12,636 bases of DNA from an uncultured Eubacteriales bacterium (GTDB taxonomy: Bacteria > Bacillota > Clostridia > Oscillospirales > Acutalibacteraceae): NCBI GenBank assembly GCA_900316925.1, contig ONEU01000032.1:1-12636 (forward strand), read 5' to 3'. A program made the translations under genes and the position numbers. The notes beneath the pieces were generated by a model, which was given only the letters and a program-made list of their open reading frames with translations, made no database searches and was not told the origin of the DNA. Numbering within the stretch: position 1 is the stretch's first letter; every line of letters begins with the position of its first letter. Of the stretch, positions 1 to 7,047 are shown one piece after another.

Positions 1-97
1 ATCTCAACAACCTTGCGAACTTCATTCGCAATTTTATTGCTGTAATTTCGGTTACAGAATTATTGCAGATTTAGATTGACGTGGGATTCTTCTACGG
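1..97. other. intergenic stretch with two small tandem hairpins
   Basis: No gene can be supported here. Two perfect inverted repeats stand in a row. TTGCGAA (13-19) pairs with TTCGCAA (25-31) around a 5-base loop and is followed by TTTTATT, so it could be a weak terminator for a rightward gene. CTGTAA (40-45) pairs with TTACAG (52-57) around a 6-base loop. A rightward open frame enters from the left edge and ends at TAG 72-74 after 23 codons; it may be the tail of a gene outside the window, but it is too short to judge. What is seen is the hairpins; their function is inference. Confidence 0.3.
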
Positions 98-233
98 AAA
101 TCAATGATAAAAAGCCTTGCCTGAATGTCCCTGCAAATCCTTGGTCAACAACGATGAGAAGATAGTGTTTATCGATTGCTGCAAGGATTATCCCTCAGCG
201 AATTTTTGAAAGGTTTTCCCCGGGAACTGGCAG
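98..233 (+). repeat. dispersed repeat, copy 1 (hairpin-deleted form)
   Basis: This stretch matches 8061-8231. By hand alignment, 111-213 lines up without gaps to 8075-8177 with 8 mismatches in 103 positions, and 214-233 is identical to 8212-8231. Copy 2 has 34 extra bases at the junction that complete a 15-bp hairpin; copy 1 keeps only the right arm. The missing segment is bounded by AAAGG direct repeats in copy 2, which suits a slippage deletion. Reading frames inside the repeat are not conserved between copies, so it is probably non-coding. Sequence similarity beyond 233 (to about 262) is patchy. The role is unknown. Confidence 0.85.
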
Positions 234-270
234 ATCAGAATGGATTTCCGTGCGGCTCGCCGGAGAAAGG

Positions 271-300
271 TTGATTTTAGGGGGGGAAGGGGATTATAAT
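271..300 (+). promoter_or_regulatory. predicted sigma-A promoter of the PGM-like gene
   Basis: TTGATT (271-276) and a perfect TATAAT (295-300) are separated by 18 bases. This would start transcription near 307, leaving a leader of about 26 bases before the ATG at 333. A GAGG (318-321) lies 11 bases before that ATG. The promoter begins just after the end of repeat copy 1. Confidence 0.7.
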
Positions 301-332
301 GGGGGTAGAAATGAAATGAGGATGTTGACGAT

Positions 333-1520
333 ATGAAATATATAGCATTGTTTCTGAGCGGTCTGTTCGATAGACCTGCGATACCGCCGCAGGAGGATAC
401 TCCCCTTGTCTGTGCGGATACGCCTGCCATTGATACACTCGCACCGGTATCCCGCGTCGGACTGGTACAGACTATTCCTACCCATTTTCATCCCTTGGAG
501 GATGCCGGCGCACTCTCGCTGTTCGGTTTGCGCCCCCGTCAGACTCAACTCAGACGGGCAGGCTTTGAATTGCTCGGAAGCGGTCTCACAATGAAAAAAG
601 ATGATGTGGTTCTTTTCTGCCGATTTGTGAGCCTGTCGGAGGGTGAATCCTTTGAAGAGCGCACCATGTTAGCGGATGCTCCCCTGTCCCGTGATGACGC
701 CGCCACATTGATGGATACCCTCGAACAGCAGCTTGGCAGCCATATTTTTTCGTTCCGCACGGCTCCGGACGGCAGTACCTTCGTGATCTGGCACAAGGGT
801 GAGGAAAATCCCGGAAAGCTCTGTCCGCCGGAAACGGTTCGCGGAAATCCGCTGAACGCCTTTCTTCCGGCAGGTGATTTCACCCCTCCCCTGCTGTCAC
901 TCATGCAGGAAAGCACCGCCGTCCTGACAGCTCATCCTCTCCATCAGGCCTATCGTGATGCCGGTAAACTGCCGGCGGATGCTGTATGGCTCTGGGGAGC
1001 TTCCGCTAAACCGCAGCCGGAGAGCTTCTCGTACCGCTATGCCGTCAAAGCCTCAATCGTCTCAACCAGCAACTATGTGAGCGGTATCGCCAGAACCTGC
1101 GGAGTCCAGGTACTGCGTTCACCGGCCGGACAGACAGAGAAACAGATTTCACAGGTCAGAAAGCTCCTGAAAAGCTACGACATGGTGATGCTGTATGACG
1201 ACGCATTGGCAGGCTGCGGCAGCCACGCCGAAAAAACCGCCGCCATCTCCTCCATTGACCGGCAGCTGATTGCACCGCTCATCCATGAGCTCCATGAATC
1301 GGGAGAGCCGTTCCGGATCCTTCTGACCGCCGATCATGCCGTTTCCGCCGCTCTGGGGAAACCCACTCTGGAGGCTGTTCCCTATCTGATCTACGACAGC
1401 ACCACCCCTGAAAACAATCCGCTTCCGTTCCGGGAGAATCTCCCCACCGACAATTTTCTTTCAGCCGGCTATGAGCTCCCCACCCTTTTCACACAGCCGA
1501 AAGCCGACGGGATCGGCTGA
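333..1520 (+). CDS. ApgM-like phosphoglycerate mutase family protein, probable pseudoenzyme
   Basis: A 395-residue protein with the fold signature of the archaeal-type cofactor-independent phosphoglycerate mutase family (PhosphMutase/Metalloenzyme, alkaline phosphatase superfamily); some bacterial members are proposed homoserine kinases. Family landmarks remain: LSGLFDRP (8-15, usual LDGxGDRP), ALSLFGLRP (60-68), VWLWGASAKP (218-227), YDMVMLY (282-288), TADH (332-335) and VPYLIYD (349-355). Key residues are changed. The first metal Asp is Ser9; the nucleophile Ser of the GSD motif appears to be Glu56; the DEAGH-type metal motif reads ALAGCG (291-296); the late His before the DPVP-type motif is Lys343. 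Only Asp334-His335 survive. Length is normal and the frame is open, with a promoter and terminator of its own, so the gene looks maintained but probably not a mutase. The membership call is firm; loss of activity is inferred from alignment by eye. Confidence 0.75.
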   Translation: MKYIALFLSGLFDRPAIPPQEDTPLVCADTPAIDTLAPVSRVGLVQTIPTHFHPLEDAGALSLFGLRPRQTQLRRAGFELLGSGLTMKKDDVVLFCRFVSLSEGESFEERTMLADAPLSRDDAATLMDTLEQQLGSHIFSFRTAPDGSTFVIWHKGEENPGKLCPPETVRGNPLNAFLPAGDFTPPLLSLMQESTAVLTAHPLHQAYRDAGKLPADAVWLWGASAKPQPESFSYRYAVKASIVSTSNYVSGIARTCGVQVLRSPAGQTEKQISQVRKLLKSYDMVMLYDDALAGCGSHAEKTAAISSIDRQLIAPLIHELHESGEPFRILLTADHAVSAALGKPTLEAVPYLIYDSTTPENNPLPFRENLPTDNFLSAGYELPTLFTQPKADGIG

Positions 1521-1547
1521 CATTGCGGACATCCATTCATCATCACC

Positions 1548-1598
1548 AGTCAAGCAGGCACGGTCACTCCGGAAGAATGACCGTGCCTGCTTTTGACT
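1548..1598 (+). terminator. strong hairpin between convergent genes
   Basis: A perfect 15-bp stem (1552-1566 with 1578-1592) has an 11-base loop, extended by AGTC (1548-1551) with GACT (1595-1598) across a 2-base bulge. The right arm runs into TTTT (1591-1594), but the U-tract is short. It lies between the stop at 1520 on the + strand and the stop at 1617 on the - strand and could serve both. Confidence 0.7.
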
Positions 1599-1616
1599 GA
1601 TTCGGTTTTCAGATGA

Positions 1617-3536
1617 TTATGACAACTCAAAGGCACCGGTATAGAGGCTGTAGTATTTGCCTTTTTGAGAGATGAGGGAGTCGTGCGAGCCGGATTCGAT
1701 GATTCTGCCCTGCTCCAGGACAAGAATATCATCCGAGTTGCGTACCGTGGAGAGACGGTGCGCAATGACAAAGACCGTCCGACCATACATCAGTCCGTCC
1801 ATTCCCTTTGAAACCAGCGCTTCCGTTCGGGTATCAATGCTGGAGGTAGCTTCGTCCAGGATCATCACCGGGGGATCGGCCACCGCCGCCCGTGCAATGG
1901 AGATCAACTGGCACTGCCCCTGTGAGAGCATCCCGCCGTCACCCGTAATCATGGTGTTGTAGCCGTCGGGGAGACGGGAGATGAAATCATGGGCGTTGGC
2001 AAGCTTTGCGGCGGCAATGCACTCATCATCCGAGGCGTCCAGCTTGCCGTACCGGATATTCTCCATCACCGTACCGGTAAACAGATGCACGTCCTGCAGG
2101 ACGATTCCCAGGGAACGGCGCAGATCGGGCTTCTTGATCTTGTTGATATTGATACCGTCATAACGGATCTTACCGTCGTCAATGTCATAGAAACGATTGA
2201 TAAGGTTCGTGATCGTGGTCTTCCCGGCACCGGTGGAGCCCACAAAGGCAATCTTCTCGCCGGGCTGTGCGTGGAGCGTCACATTATGAAGGACAATCTT
2301 ATCCGGCACATAACCAAAGTCCACATCGTCAAGAACCACATCTCCGTTGAGCTTGGTATAAGTAACGGTGCCGTCACCGTGGGGATGCTTCCATGCCCAC
2401 ATTTCGGTGCATTCGTCAGTTTCCACCAGATTGTCTTCACGGTCGTATTTCGCGTTCACGAGGGTCACATAACCGTTATCCTGCTCGACCTCGGCATCCA
2501 TCAGGTCAAAAATTCTCTCGGCACCAGCCAGCGCCATAATAATGGAATTGATCTGATTGGAAATTTCACTGATCGGGCGGGTGAAGTTCTTGGAAAGCTG
2601 GAGGAACGAGGCAATCACGCCCAGTGATACGGCACTCACCCCTGTGATGGCCAGCAGACCGCCCACAATGGCAATCAGCACATACTGGAGATTGCCCAGG
2701 TTGTTCATAATGGGCATAAGGATATTTGCGTAGGTGTTGGCATCGGTAGCGCTCTTGCAGAGACTTTCGTTTTTCCTGTCGAATTCCTCCTTGGACTTGT
2801 CCTCATGGCAGAACACCTTGACAACCTTCTGTCCGTTAATCATTTCTTCGATGAAGCCGTTCATCTCACCGATTTCCTTCTGCTGGGCGATAAAGTGAGC
2901 AGCGCTGCGGGAGGCGATCTTCTTGGTGATGAACATCATCACGCCCACAAAGATAAGCACGAACAGCGTCAGATAGAAGTTCAGGAACAGCATCGCAAAG
3001 AACACGGCAATGATCGTCATCAGGGACGAAAACATCTGCGGCACACTCATAGAAAGCATCTGACGAAGGGTATCGGTATCATTGGTATAGCGGCTCATCA
3101 GGTCGCCATGGGTGTGGGTGTCGAAATAACGGACGGGGAGCTTCTGCATGTGCTCGAACATCTCATCACGGATCTTTTTCTGGATTCCCTGGGAGATCGT
3201 CACCATCATGCGGTTATAGACAAGGGTAGCAAGTGCTCCCAACAGAAGGATGCCGCCCATAATCAGTATCAGGAGCAGCAGGCCGCTGAAATCCTTCTCC
3301 TGCGCCACTAACAGCGGAGTGATGTAGTTATCAATGAGGATCTGGATAAACAGGGAGCTGGCAACACCCGCAGCGGCGCTGAACACGATGCAGATCAGCA
3401 CAAAGATAAACCGCAGCTTGTAAGCCTTGAAGTAGGAAAGCAGCCGCTGGATAGTCTTTCCGGGCTTCTGCTTCATCATGGGCGGTCTGTTTTTCGGATC
3501 GAATCCTGCTTTGGCAGGCTGTCTCATTCTGTTCAT
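1617..3536 (-). CDS. ABC multidrug-type exporter half-transporter with catalytic NBD
   Basis: A 639-residue half-transporter with an N-terminal six-helix type IV exporter domain (about 40-335) and a C-terminal ATPase (about 400-639). Walker A is GSTGAGKTT (433-441), the Q-loop Gln is 481, Walker B is VMILD (557-561) with catalytic Glu562, and the H-loop His is 593. The signature reads LSQGQ (537-541) instead of LSGGQ. A linker of about 50 residues (352-400, with MWAWKHPHGDGT) precedes the NBD, as in the YheH/YfiC-like partner subunits of Gram-positive heterodimers. The start overlaps the stop of the upstream ABC gene by ATGA, with GAGG shortly before it. Together with that gene it should form an inner-membrane heterodimeric drug or lipid exporter; here it supplies the working Walker B and His. 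The substrate cannot be told from sequence. Confidence 0.93.
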   Translation of the reverse strand: MNRMRQPAKAGFDPKNRPPMMKQKPGKTIQRLLSYFKAYKLRFIFVLICIVFSAAAGVASSLFIQILIDNYITPLLVAQEKDFSGLLLLILIMGGILLLGALATLVYNRMMVTISQGIQKKIRDEMFEHMQKLPVRYFDTHTHGDLMSRYTNDTDTLRQMLSMSVPQMFSSLMTIIAVFFAMLFLNFYLTLFVLIFVGVMMFITKKIASRSAAHFIAQQKEIGEMNGFIEEMINGQKVVKVFCHEDKSKEEFDRKNESLCKSATDANTYANILMPIMNNLGNLQYVLIAIVGGLLAITGVSAVSLGVIASFLQLSKNFTRPISEISNQINSIIMALAGAERIFDLMDAEVEQDNGYVTLVNAKYDREDNLVETDECTEMWAWKHPHGDGTVTYTKLNGDVVLDDVDFGYVPDKIVLHNVTLHAQPGEKIAFVGSTGAGKTTITNLINRFYDIDDGKIRYDGININKIKKPDLRRSLGIVLQDVHLFTGTVMENIRYGKLDASDDECIAAAKLANAHDFISRLPDGYNTMITGDGGMLSQGQCQLISIARAAVADPPVMILDEATSSIDTRTEALVSKGMDGLMYGRTVFVIAHRLSTVRNSDDILVLEQGRIIESGSHDSLISQKGKYYSLYTGAFELS

Positions 3537-5263
3537 GCGTCCTCACTTCCCTTCTGCTGTGAATAGTAGACCTCCTGATAGATTTTATTACTCTTGAGAA
3601 GCTCTTCATGGGTACCCACAGCGTTGATCGTGCCCTTATCAAGCACAATGATCTTGTCGGCCTCCTGCACGGAGGACACACGCTGGGCAATAATCAGTTT
3701 GGTAGTATCGGGGATCTCGGTAGCGAAGGCCTTGCGGATATGGGCATCGGTCTTGGTGTCAACGGCACTGGTAGAGTCGTCAAGAATCAGGATCTTCGGC
3801 TTTTTCAGCAGCGCTCTCGCAATGCAGAGACGCTGACGCTGACCACCGGACACGTTTGTACCGCCCTGTTCAATGTGGGTGTCATATTTATCCGGGAACT
3901 GCTGGATGAACTCGTCGGCACAGGCCAGCTGACAGGCCTTGACCAGTTCCTCGTCGGTGGCGTTTTCGTTGCCCCAGCGCAGGTTTTCCTTGATGGTGCC
4001 GGAAAACAGCACGTTCTTCTGCAGTACCATGGCAACGCTGTCACGCAGGACTTCCAGATCATACTCCCTGACGTCTCTTCCGCCCACCATCACACTGCCG
4101 TCGGTAGCGTCATACAGACGGGGAATCAGCTGTACCAGAGTGGACTTGGAAGAGCCCGTTCCGCCGATGATACCCACCGTCTCGCCGGAGCGGATGTTAA
4201 GATCGGCATTCTTCAGACAGAGCTTGTCTTTGTCGCCGGCATAGCTGAAGCTGACGTTTTCAAAGCGGATACTGCCGTCCTTGATCTCCTTTACCGGATT
4301 TTCAGGATTGACAATGCTGCTTTCCTCCTCGAGCACCTCGGCAATACGCTCACCGGAAGCTCTCGACAGGGTAATCATCACCATGATGATGGAAATAAAC
4401 ATCAGGCTCATCAGAATCTGCATGATATAGGTCATCATACTGGCCAGTTCTCCGGTGGTCATGTTATCATACACGATCAGTCTGGCGGCGAACCACGAGA
4501 TAATAAGGATACACGCATATACACAAACCTGCATCACAGGCATTGTAAAAGAGATGGTTTTTTCTGCCTTGCTGAAATCGGCATAGATTTCCTGGGAGGC
4601 AGCCTTGAACTTTTCATTTTCAAAATCTTCCCGTACAAAGGATTTCACCACACGGATACCATGCAGATTCTCCTGGACGATACGATTGAGATTGTCGTAT
4701 TTCTTGAACACACGGGTAAAGATGGGATGGGCAAAGCGGATAATCAGAAACAACGCGAAGCCGATAATCGGGATGCAGATCACGAACGTCCACGACAGCG
4801 CCGCGTTCACCTGGAACGACATCACCATGGCGAAGATCATCATGCAGGGAGCACGAAACGCCATGCGAAGGATCATCTGATAAGCGTTCTGTACGTTGGT
4901 CACATCGGTGGTCAGTCTTGTCACCAGACTCGCCGCCGAGAATTTATCAATATTGGCAAAGGAAAAATCCTGCACCTTATGGAACATATCATGGCGCAGA
5001 TTCTTTGCAAAGCCGGCGGACGCCACCGCACCGTATTTTCCGGCAAGAGCGGCAAAGGTCAGTGACGCCAGGGCGGTGGCTGCCAGGACAAGCCCCAGCT
5101 TCCAGATGTAATCCATATCCCCCTTGTCAATGCCGTTGTCAATCAGGTCCGCCATCAGATAGGGGATCAGCACCTCCAGTATGACCTCACCGATCATAAA
5201 AATCGGCGTGATAATAGATGCCACCTTATACTCTCTGATAGATTTTGCCAGCGTGCGTATCAT
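3533..5263 (-). CDS. ABC multidrug-type exporter half-transporter with degenerate NBD
   Basis: A 576-residue half-transporter: transmembrane domain about 15-305, ATPase about 330-576. Walker A is GGTGSSKST (367-375), the Q-loop Gln is 415 and the signature VSGGQ (471-475) is good. Walker B ILILD (491-495) is followed by Asp496 where the catalytic Glu is expected, and the H-loop has Gln527 instead of His. These changes complement those of the next gene, whose signature is altered. The predicted dimer therefore has one consensus site (Walker B/His of the partner plus VSGGQ of this protein) and one degenerate site, the arrangement known from BmrCD, LmrCD and TM287/288. The start codon overlaps the marR stop (ATGA), with GGAGG inside the end of marR, so translation is probably coupled. 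Confidence 0.93.
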   Translation of the reverse strand: MIRTLAKSIREYKVASIITPIFMIGEVILEVLIPYLMADLIDNGIDKGDMDYIWKLGLVLAATALASLTFAALAGKYGAVASAGFAKNLRHDMFHKVQDFSFANIDKFSAASLVTRLTTDVTNVQNAYQMILRMAFRAPCMMIFAMVMSFQVNAALSWTFVICIPIIGFALFLIIRFAHPIFTRVFKKYDNLNRIVQENLHGIRVVKSFVREDFENEKFKAASQEIYADFSKAEKTISFTMPVMQVCVYACILIISWFAARLIVYDNMTTGELASMMTYIMQILMSLMFISIIMVMITLSRASGERIAEVLEEESSIVNPENPVKEIKDGSIRFENVSFSYAGDKDKLCLKNADLNIRSGETVGIIGGTGSSKSTLVQLIPRLYDATDGSVMVGGRDVREYDLEVLRDSVAMVLQKNVLFSGTIKENLRWGNENATDEELVKACQLACADEFIQQFPDKYDTHIEQGGTNVSGGQRQRLCIARALLKKPKILILDDSTSAVDTKTDAHIRKAFATEIPDTTKLIIAQRVSSVQEADKIIVLDKGTINAVGTHEELLKSNKIYQEVYYSQQKGSEDA

Positions 5264-5712
5264 GTCGTATCTCCTCCCTCCTGCAGATTCCGTTGAATCA
5301 TCTCCATCACATGAAAGAATACCGACAGTTCTTCTTCGGAAATCCCCTTTCTCATCTGTTCTTCGCTGTGGTGGATCTCCTCCATCATGTGAGCATAGGT
5401 GTCCATTGATTTTTCGGTAAGCACCAGCCGTTTCAGTCTTGCATCTCCCGGCACGGACTCACGGGCAATATAACCCTTCTGCTCCATGAGCTTGATCATA
5501 TTCGACACCGTTGACCGGCGCATGGAAAACTCCGTTTCAATGTCCCGCTGAAAGATCTCCTTTTCCTGGTTCTGTGCCAGGTAACCGATGATCCAGCCGT
5601 TTTTTCCGGTAGCCTTTTCCATTCTCTTCTTAAAAGTGTTTCTTCCGAAGCAGCGCCGGATGATATTGCTTGTCTTGCTGATCTCTATACCGATATACTT
5701 TTCCTGCAACAT
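5260..5712 (-). CDS. MarR-family transcriptional regulator
   Basis: A 150-residue winged-helix protein. The recognition helix lies near 63-79 (SMRRSTVSNMIKLMEQKG), and the wing carries the family's D-x-R pattern (Asp90, Arg92) followed by KRLVLT (94-99). The flanking helices (about 5-35 and 101-145) would form the dimer interface. It is the first gene of a three-gene operon with 4-base overlaps, ahead of two ABC exporter subunits. An AAAGGAGG sequence lies 7 bases before the ATG. Two tandem palindromes lie between its promoter and its start, so it most likely represses itself and the exporter and is released by a ligand. Autoregulation is inferred from operator placement; the family call is secure. 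Confidence 0.93.
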   Translation of the reverse strand: MLQEKYIGIEISKTSNIIRRCFGRNTFKKRMEKATGKNGWIIGYLAQNQEKEIFQRDIETEFSMRRSTVSNMIKLMEQKGYIARESVPGDARLKRLVLTEKSMDTYAHMMEEIHHSEEQMRKGISEEELSVFFHVMEMIQRNLQEGGDTT

Positions 5713-5730
5713 CTGTGCTCCTCCTTTCCT

Positions 5731-5759
5731 GTTAGCTTGCTAATTGTTAGCTTACTAAC
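5731..5759 (-). promoter_or_regulatory. tandem palindromic operator, probably for the MarR protein
   Basis: Two related 14-base sites stand 15 bases apart: GTTAGCTTGCTAAT (5731-5744) and GTTAGCTTACTAAC (5746-5759). The first holds TTAGC/GCTAA arms with a 2-base centre, the second GTTAG/CTAAC arms with a 4-base centre. They lie directly downstream of the -10 box of the marR promoter and cover the predicted start near 5754, so bound protein would block initiation. Confidence 0.75.
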
Positions 5760-5760
5760 G

Positions 5761-5789
5761 ATTATAATACGTTTTCTCCTCATTGTCAA
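5761..5789 (-). promoter_or_regulatory. consensus sigma-A promoter of the marR-ABC operon
   Basis: On the - strand, TTGACA (5784-5789) and TATAAT (5761-5766) are separated by exactly 17 bases, a perfect consensus. A promoter this strong in front of a regulator with two operators is typical of a tightly repressed, inducible operon. Confidence 0.88.
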
Positions 5790-5856
5790 CAAGCAGTTCC
5801 CATTTTACACGGAATTGATTTCCGTGCTCGCAGACGTGCTCGCCGGGCCGGGGGGA

Positions 5857-5885
5857 TTGACAAGTTGGGAGACGGGTGATATAAT
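5857..5885 (+). promoter_or_regulatory. consensus sigma-A promoter of the small ORF/methyltransferase
   Basis: TTGACA (5857-5862), a 17-base spacer and TATAAT (5880-5885) form a perfect promoter pointing right, divergent from the marR promoter. About 30 bases upstream is a hairpin, CACGGAA (5808-5814) with TTCCGTG (5820-5826), which might be an operator. Transcription would begin near 5892. Confidence 0.85.
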
Positions 5886-5921
5886 GGCTTCAATAGTTTT
5901 GAGGAAGAGAGGAACACAGCA

Positions 5922-6008
5922 ATGGTTGATTTGTTTGTAAACAGAATGAATCAGCAACAGGTCAGTGTCAGATGGGACAGCTGGCTTGGTTTGTTGTGTG
6001 CGGAATAA
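5922..6008 (+). CDS. 28-residue small protein or leader peptide
   Basis: The short ORF starts at ATG 5922 and ends at TAA 6006-6008. It starts MVDLFVNRMNQQQ and ends WLGLLCAE. An AGAGG (5908-5912) lies 9 bases before the ATG, a perfect promoter lies about 40 bases upstream, and a strong terminator follows 18 bases after the stop. Transcription signals on both sides make expression likely. No family is recognised. There is no run of one amino acid as in classical amino-acid attenuators, although two Trp and three Gln are clustered. It may be a leader peptide controlling the methyltransferase that begins right after the terminator, or an independent small protein. Confidence 0.5.
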   Translation: MVDLFVNRMNQQQVSVRWDSWLGLLCAE

Positions 6009-6026
6009 CGCGTATAGACAAAAGTA

Positions 6027-6069
6027 ACCGGTCAGCGGCTCTGCGGAGCTTCTGACCGGTATTCTTTTT
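6027..6069 (+). terminator. intrinsic terminator or attenuator ahead of the methyltransferase
   Basis: ACCGGTCAG (6027-6035) pairs perfectly with CTGACCGGT (6052-6060). Inside, GCTC (6038-6041) pairs with GAGC (6046-6049) around a TGCG tetraloop. The tail ATTCTTTTT (6061-6069) follows. It ends 4 bases before the methyltransferase Shine-Dalgarno, so read-through would be needed to express that gene from the promoter at 5857. GGTCAG also occurs at 5960-5965 within the small ORF and could compete for the right arm. Confidence 0.88.
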
Positions 6070-6085
6070 GAAAGGGGGAATCGTT

Positions 6086-7015
6086 ATGCCGGAACAGTCC
6101 GATTGCCGCCAACAACCTGAGAATCAGACCGAATTACAAACCATAAAAAATCGAAGGAAGATAGTGATGAAAACAATCGACAAAACTTTTCTGGCATATT
6201 ACGAGGCCGGACGTGAATACAACCGATTAAGGGAAAATATAGGATTGATTGAATTTGAAAGGACAAAGGAACTCCTGCTTGAACATCTGCCGGAACCGCC
6301 TGCCGTGATCTATGACATCGGCGGTGCATACGGGGAGTATTCGTGGTGGCTCGCCTCACTCGGATATGAGGTGCATCTGTTTGATCTGTCCCCGACCAAT
6401 ATCCGCATGAGTGTAAAGCTCGCGGGCGAATACCCCGGCTGTTCCCTTGCGGCAAGCGAAGTGTGTGACGCACGGGATGTGCCGCGGGAAGATCACAGCG
6501 CCGATGCAGTTCTTCTGATGGGGCCGCTCTATCACATAACAGACTATAGCGAACGGATCGCCGCCATCCGGGAAAGCCGACGTCTGCTGAAAGAAAACGG
6601 TGTCCTCTTTGCTGCTGCATTGACGCCATTCTCCGTGCTGCTGTATAACCTCACGGTTTATGCTCCTGACGGCGAAAACAAGAGCACTTATCTGGAAGAT
6701 CCTGATTTCCTGTCAATGGTAGCTCGCTAACTGGAGGACGGCTGCCACATCAATCCCGATCATACCGTGTACAGCGGATTGGGCAGCGCACATCTGCATA
6801 CGGCAAAGGCGCTGCGAAAGGAACTGGAAACAGGCGGTTTTCCGAAGTCCGTCGTCCACGGAGTGATGGGCGGTGCATGGCTTGCGCACAACATTGATGC
6901 GCTGTGGAAAAACGAGGCATCCAGAACAGCTCTGATGAATACGGTTCGCCTGATGGATACGCATGAAGAAATCATCGGACTGTCAGGCCACCTGCTCGCA
7001 GTCACGGAAAAATAG
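6086..7015 (+). pseudogene. class I SAM-dependent methyltransferase, interrupted by an in-frame stop
   Basis: The reading frame encodes a Rossmann-fold methyltransferase. Counting from ATG 6167, motif I is YDIGGAYGEYS (49-59), the acidic ribose-binding end is HLFDLSP (70-76), an adenine-pocket-like DARD follows at 101-104, and VLLMGPLYH (115-123) is typical of this family. TAA at 6728-6730 stops it after DFLSMVAR. The same frame then continues without further stops through the C-terminal half (SGLGSAHLHTAKALRKEL and GLSGHLLAV are family-like) to the TAG at 7013-7015. The codon may once have been GAA or CAA. Two starts are possible: ATG 6086 with GGGGG 7 bases before it, or ATG 6167 with AAGGAAG 6 bases before it; family length favours 6167. 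Read as it stands, the product is a 187- or 214-residue fragment lacking the C-terminal part. The substrate is unknown. Confidence 0.8.
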
Positions 7016-7047
7016 GCCGTACAGACGCAGAATAACCGGGGGTCTTT

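Noticed and set aside
3..74. Possible C-terminal tail of a rightward gene entering from the left edge
   Set aside because: Only 23 codons are visible and they match no family; other frames look equally plausible, so no CDS is called.
3608..5065. Long open frame of 485 codons on the + strand opposite the ABC exporter gene
   Set aside because: It is His/Gly/Gln-rich, has no family resemblance, and lies wholly opposite a clear ABC transporter gene with coupled start and stop. It is a shadow of that gene's codon use.
6084..6629. 181-codon open frame on the - strand across the methyltransferase
   Set aside because: It is antisense to recognisable SAM-methyltransferase motifs, Arg/Ser/His-rich and has no recognisable domain.
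7016..7047. Terminator between the methyltransferase remnant and the acetyltransferase
   Set aside because: Only a 5-bp pairing with a long loop is visible and no stable hairpin with a T-tract.
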